Part shown: one piece after another, positions 31,045 to 31,869 of the stretch
How the letters are laid out: each line of letters begins with the position of its first letter
Numbering within the stretch: position 1 is the stretch's first letter
Assembly (NCBI GenBank): GCA_030043455.1
Contig: JASHXQ010000261.1
Coordinates: forward strand, 1-31,869
Source of the DNA: Nitrososphaerales archaeon
GTDB taxonomy: Archaea > Thermoproteota > Nitrososphaeria > Nitrososphaerales > CADDZS01
Reading direction: 5' to 3'
Length of the DNA: 31,869 nt
Program-made: the position numbers and the translations under genes
The notes under the pieces: generated by a model
Database searches by the model: none
What the model was told of the DNA's origin: nothing
Seen by the model: the letters and a program-made list of their open reading frames with translations, nothing else

Positions 31045-31557
31045 TTGACTCAATCCGTAACCCTGAAGGAAACTCTCAAACCTCGAATGAATAACATAGC
31101 CCAACTGATTCCGGACGCGATCAAGGCTCTCCAAGAATTTAGTAAAGTTGCGGAGAAAGGAGGTGTGTCTTCCCGTACCATTGCGCTCGTGCAACTTCGC
31201 GCGAGCCAGATCAACGGATGCAGTGTTTGTGTGGACATGCACGCCAAGTTCATGAAACAGTCAGGAGAGACCTTGGAGCGGTTGTTTGCCGTCGGAGCCT
31301 GGAGGGACGCACCGTATTTCACAGAAGCTGAACGGGCAGCTCTCGCTCTATCGGAGGCAGTCACCCGGCTAAGTGACAAGGCTGATCCCGTGCCCGACGA
31401 GATCTGGAATGAGGCAGCTCGCTACTACGACGAATTGCAGCTGGCTTCACTCTTGGTCGCGATCGCCGCGATCAATTCCTGGAACCGGTTCAACGTCACC
31501 ACGAGACAAATCGCGGGTGAGTGGGAAAAAGCGACAAAAGGCAACTGGTCCCAATAA
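31045..31557 (+). CDS. AhpD-like carboxymuconolactone decarboxylase family protein
   Basis: A 170-residue all-helical protein. The redox centre C59-S-V-C62-V-D-M-H66 matches the AhpD-type CxxCxxxH site, which supports alkylhydroperoxidase or disulfide reductase activity. Other marks are ASQINGCSVCVDMHA, RLFAVGAWRDAPYFTEAERAAL, DEIWNEAARYYDE and NSWNRFNVTTRQIAGEW, all close to bacterial homologues. TTG 31045 fits the upstream TATA box as a leaderless start; the later ATG 31087 would cut off the conserved KPR. It follows the SRPBCC gene with its own promoter. Likely role: peroxide or electrophile defence. Confidence 0.9.
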   Translation: MTQSVTLKETLKPRMNNIAQLIPDAIKALQEFSKVAEKGGVSSRTIALVQLRASQINGCSVCVDMHAKFMKQSGETLERLFAVGAWRDAPYFTEAERAALALSEAVTRLSDKADPVPDEIWNEAARYYDELQLASLLVAIAAINSWNRFNVTTRQIAGEWEKATKGNWSQ

Positions 31558-31582
31558 AATGCGAGAGACACGTTCACGACTC

Positions 31583-31614
31583 TCCCTCCCTTCTTTTTTG
31601 CTCCACTTTTTTTG
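31583..31614 (+). terminator. T-rich terminator-like tract
   Basis: Two runs of six and seven T separated by a short C-rich spacer, about 40 bases after the AhpD-like stop. This is the form of many archaeal terminators. Confidence 0.4.
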
Positions 31615-31673
31615 ATCTGAAAATAACTAATTACTTTTAATCGTCGGTGCTCTTCTCTTTCTCAGCTCATCAA

Positions 31674-31869
31674 ATGTCAGGTACCACGATTATTGGCGGA
31701 GATGCATCAACGGAAGAAGGTCCTTATTACGAAGACTTCTCAGTAGGAAAAATGCTACAACATTACGGAGGCAGAACAATCACTGACACTGACAACATCT
31801 GGTTCTCACTGCTCACGTGCAACTCGAATCAAATCCATACCAATCAGGAGTATGTAAAGCAAAATTTCT
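31674..31869 (+). CDS. MaoC-type dehydratase, N-terminal part (runs off window)
   Basis: 65 codons are visible: EEGPYYEDFSVGKMLQHYG, then GRTITDTDNIWFSLLTCN and NQIHTNQEY. This matches the start of MaoC-like hot-dog hydratases; D and H in TDN and IHTN are the catalytic Asp/His pair of the (R)-specific enoyl-CoA hydratase and mesaconyl-CoA hydratase branch. It suggests an acyl-CoA pathway to the right of the window. ATG 31674 has a T-rich, TATA-like ACTTTTAATC about 35 bases upstream. Confidence 0.85.
   Translation, partial: MSGTTIIGGDASTEEGPYYEDFSVGKMLQHYGGRTITDTDNIWFSLLTCNSNQIHTNQEYVKQNF

Noticed and set aside
1..31869. CRISPR arrays, transposons, integrase or attachment sites
   Set aside because: No regularly spaced repeats, transposase-like proteins or terminal inverted repeats were seen on either strand.

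Overview
The window looks like a chromosomal segment of an archaeon. Evidence seen directly: many genes start with TTG or GTG; A/T-rich TATA-like boxes lie about 26-35 bases upstream of starts, leaving little or no leader; and several genes belong to archaeal-type families (a G1P-dehydrogenase-family enzyme, an M42 aminopeptidase, a GH15 glucan/trehalose hydrolase, a fused CoaBC). Base composition is near 50% G+C by eye. Placement in a Thaumarchaeota/Nitrososphaeria-like, probably heterotrophic, soil or sediment lineage is an inference from gene content. No ribosomal RNA, tRNA, CRISPR array, insertion sequence or plainly viral block was found.

Layout. 1-236: end of an XRE-type HTH gene entering from the left. 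278-3954 (minus): divergent UbiA-like membrane protein overlapping a MenG/UbiE methyltransferase (quinone biosynthesis), a stand-alone GltD/NfnB-type flavin/Fe-S oxidoreductase, and an unknown protein. 4109-6004 (plus): GH15 hydrolase. 5967-11444 (minus): small one-helix membrane ORF, aldo/keto reductase, possible ACT/V4R-like protein with a charged tail, nitrilase-superfamily hydrolase, CoaBC, and a four-helix membrane protein. 11894-14286 (plus): ABC ATPase and large permease. 14289-15846 (minus): sequon-rich surface beta-propeller and a small unknown protein. 15978-18622 (plus): APC permease followed by a G1P-dehydrogenase-family enzyme.

18794-21735 is a small metal-handling neighbourhood: a B-box-like zinc protein, a convergent second zinc protein, a free-standing 48-residue YHS domain, and a P1B-type copper ATPase with its own YHS domain. 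Next come a HicB antitoxin-like gene with a decayed hicA relic (21738-22114), a methyltransferase and a pair of unknown small genes (22178-23566), then an A/T-rich intergenic stretch with a perfect palindrome.

24005-28523 (plus) encodes an M42 aminopeptidase, a cupin, a class I aminotransferase and a YtcJ-type amidohydrolase, suggesting peptide and amino-compound catabolism. A second aldo/keto reductase is convergent (28535-29500). 29639-31557 is a bacterial-looking block: VOC protein, ArsR regulator and SRPBCC protein in one operon, followed by an AhpD/carboxymuconolactone decarboxylase gene with its own promoter. The window ends inside a MaoC-type hydratase gene.

I did not find a clearly new defence or biosynthetic system. 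The strongest unusual points are the hicA relic beside intact hicB, the duplicated YHS domain with two small zinc proteins at copA, and palindromes on the TATA boxes of the ArsR operon and the AhpD gene.
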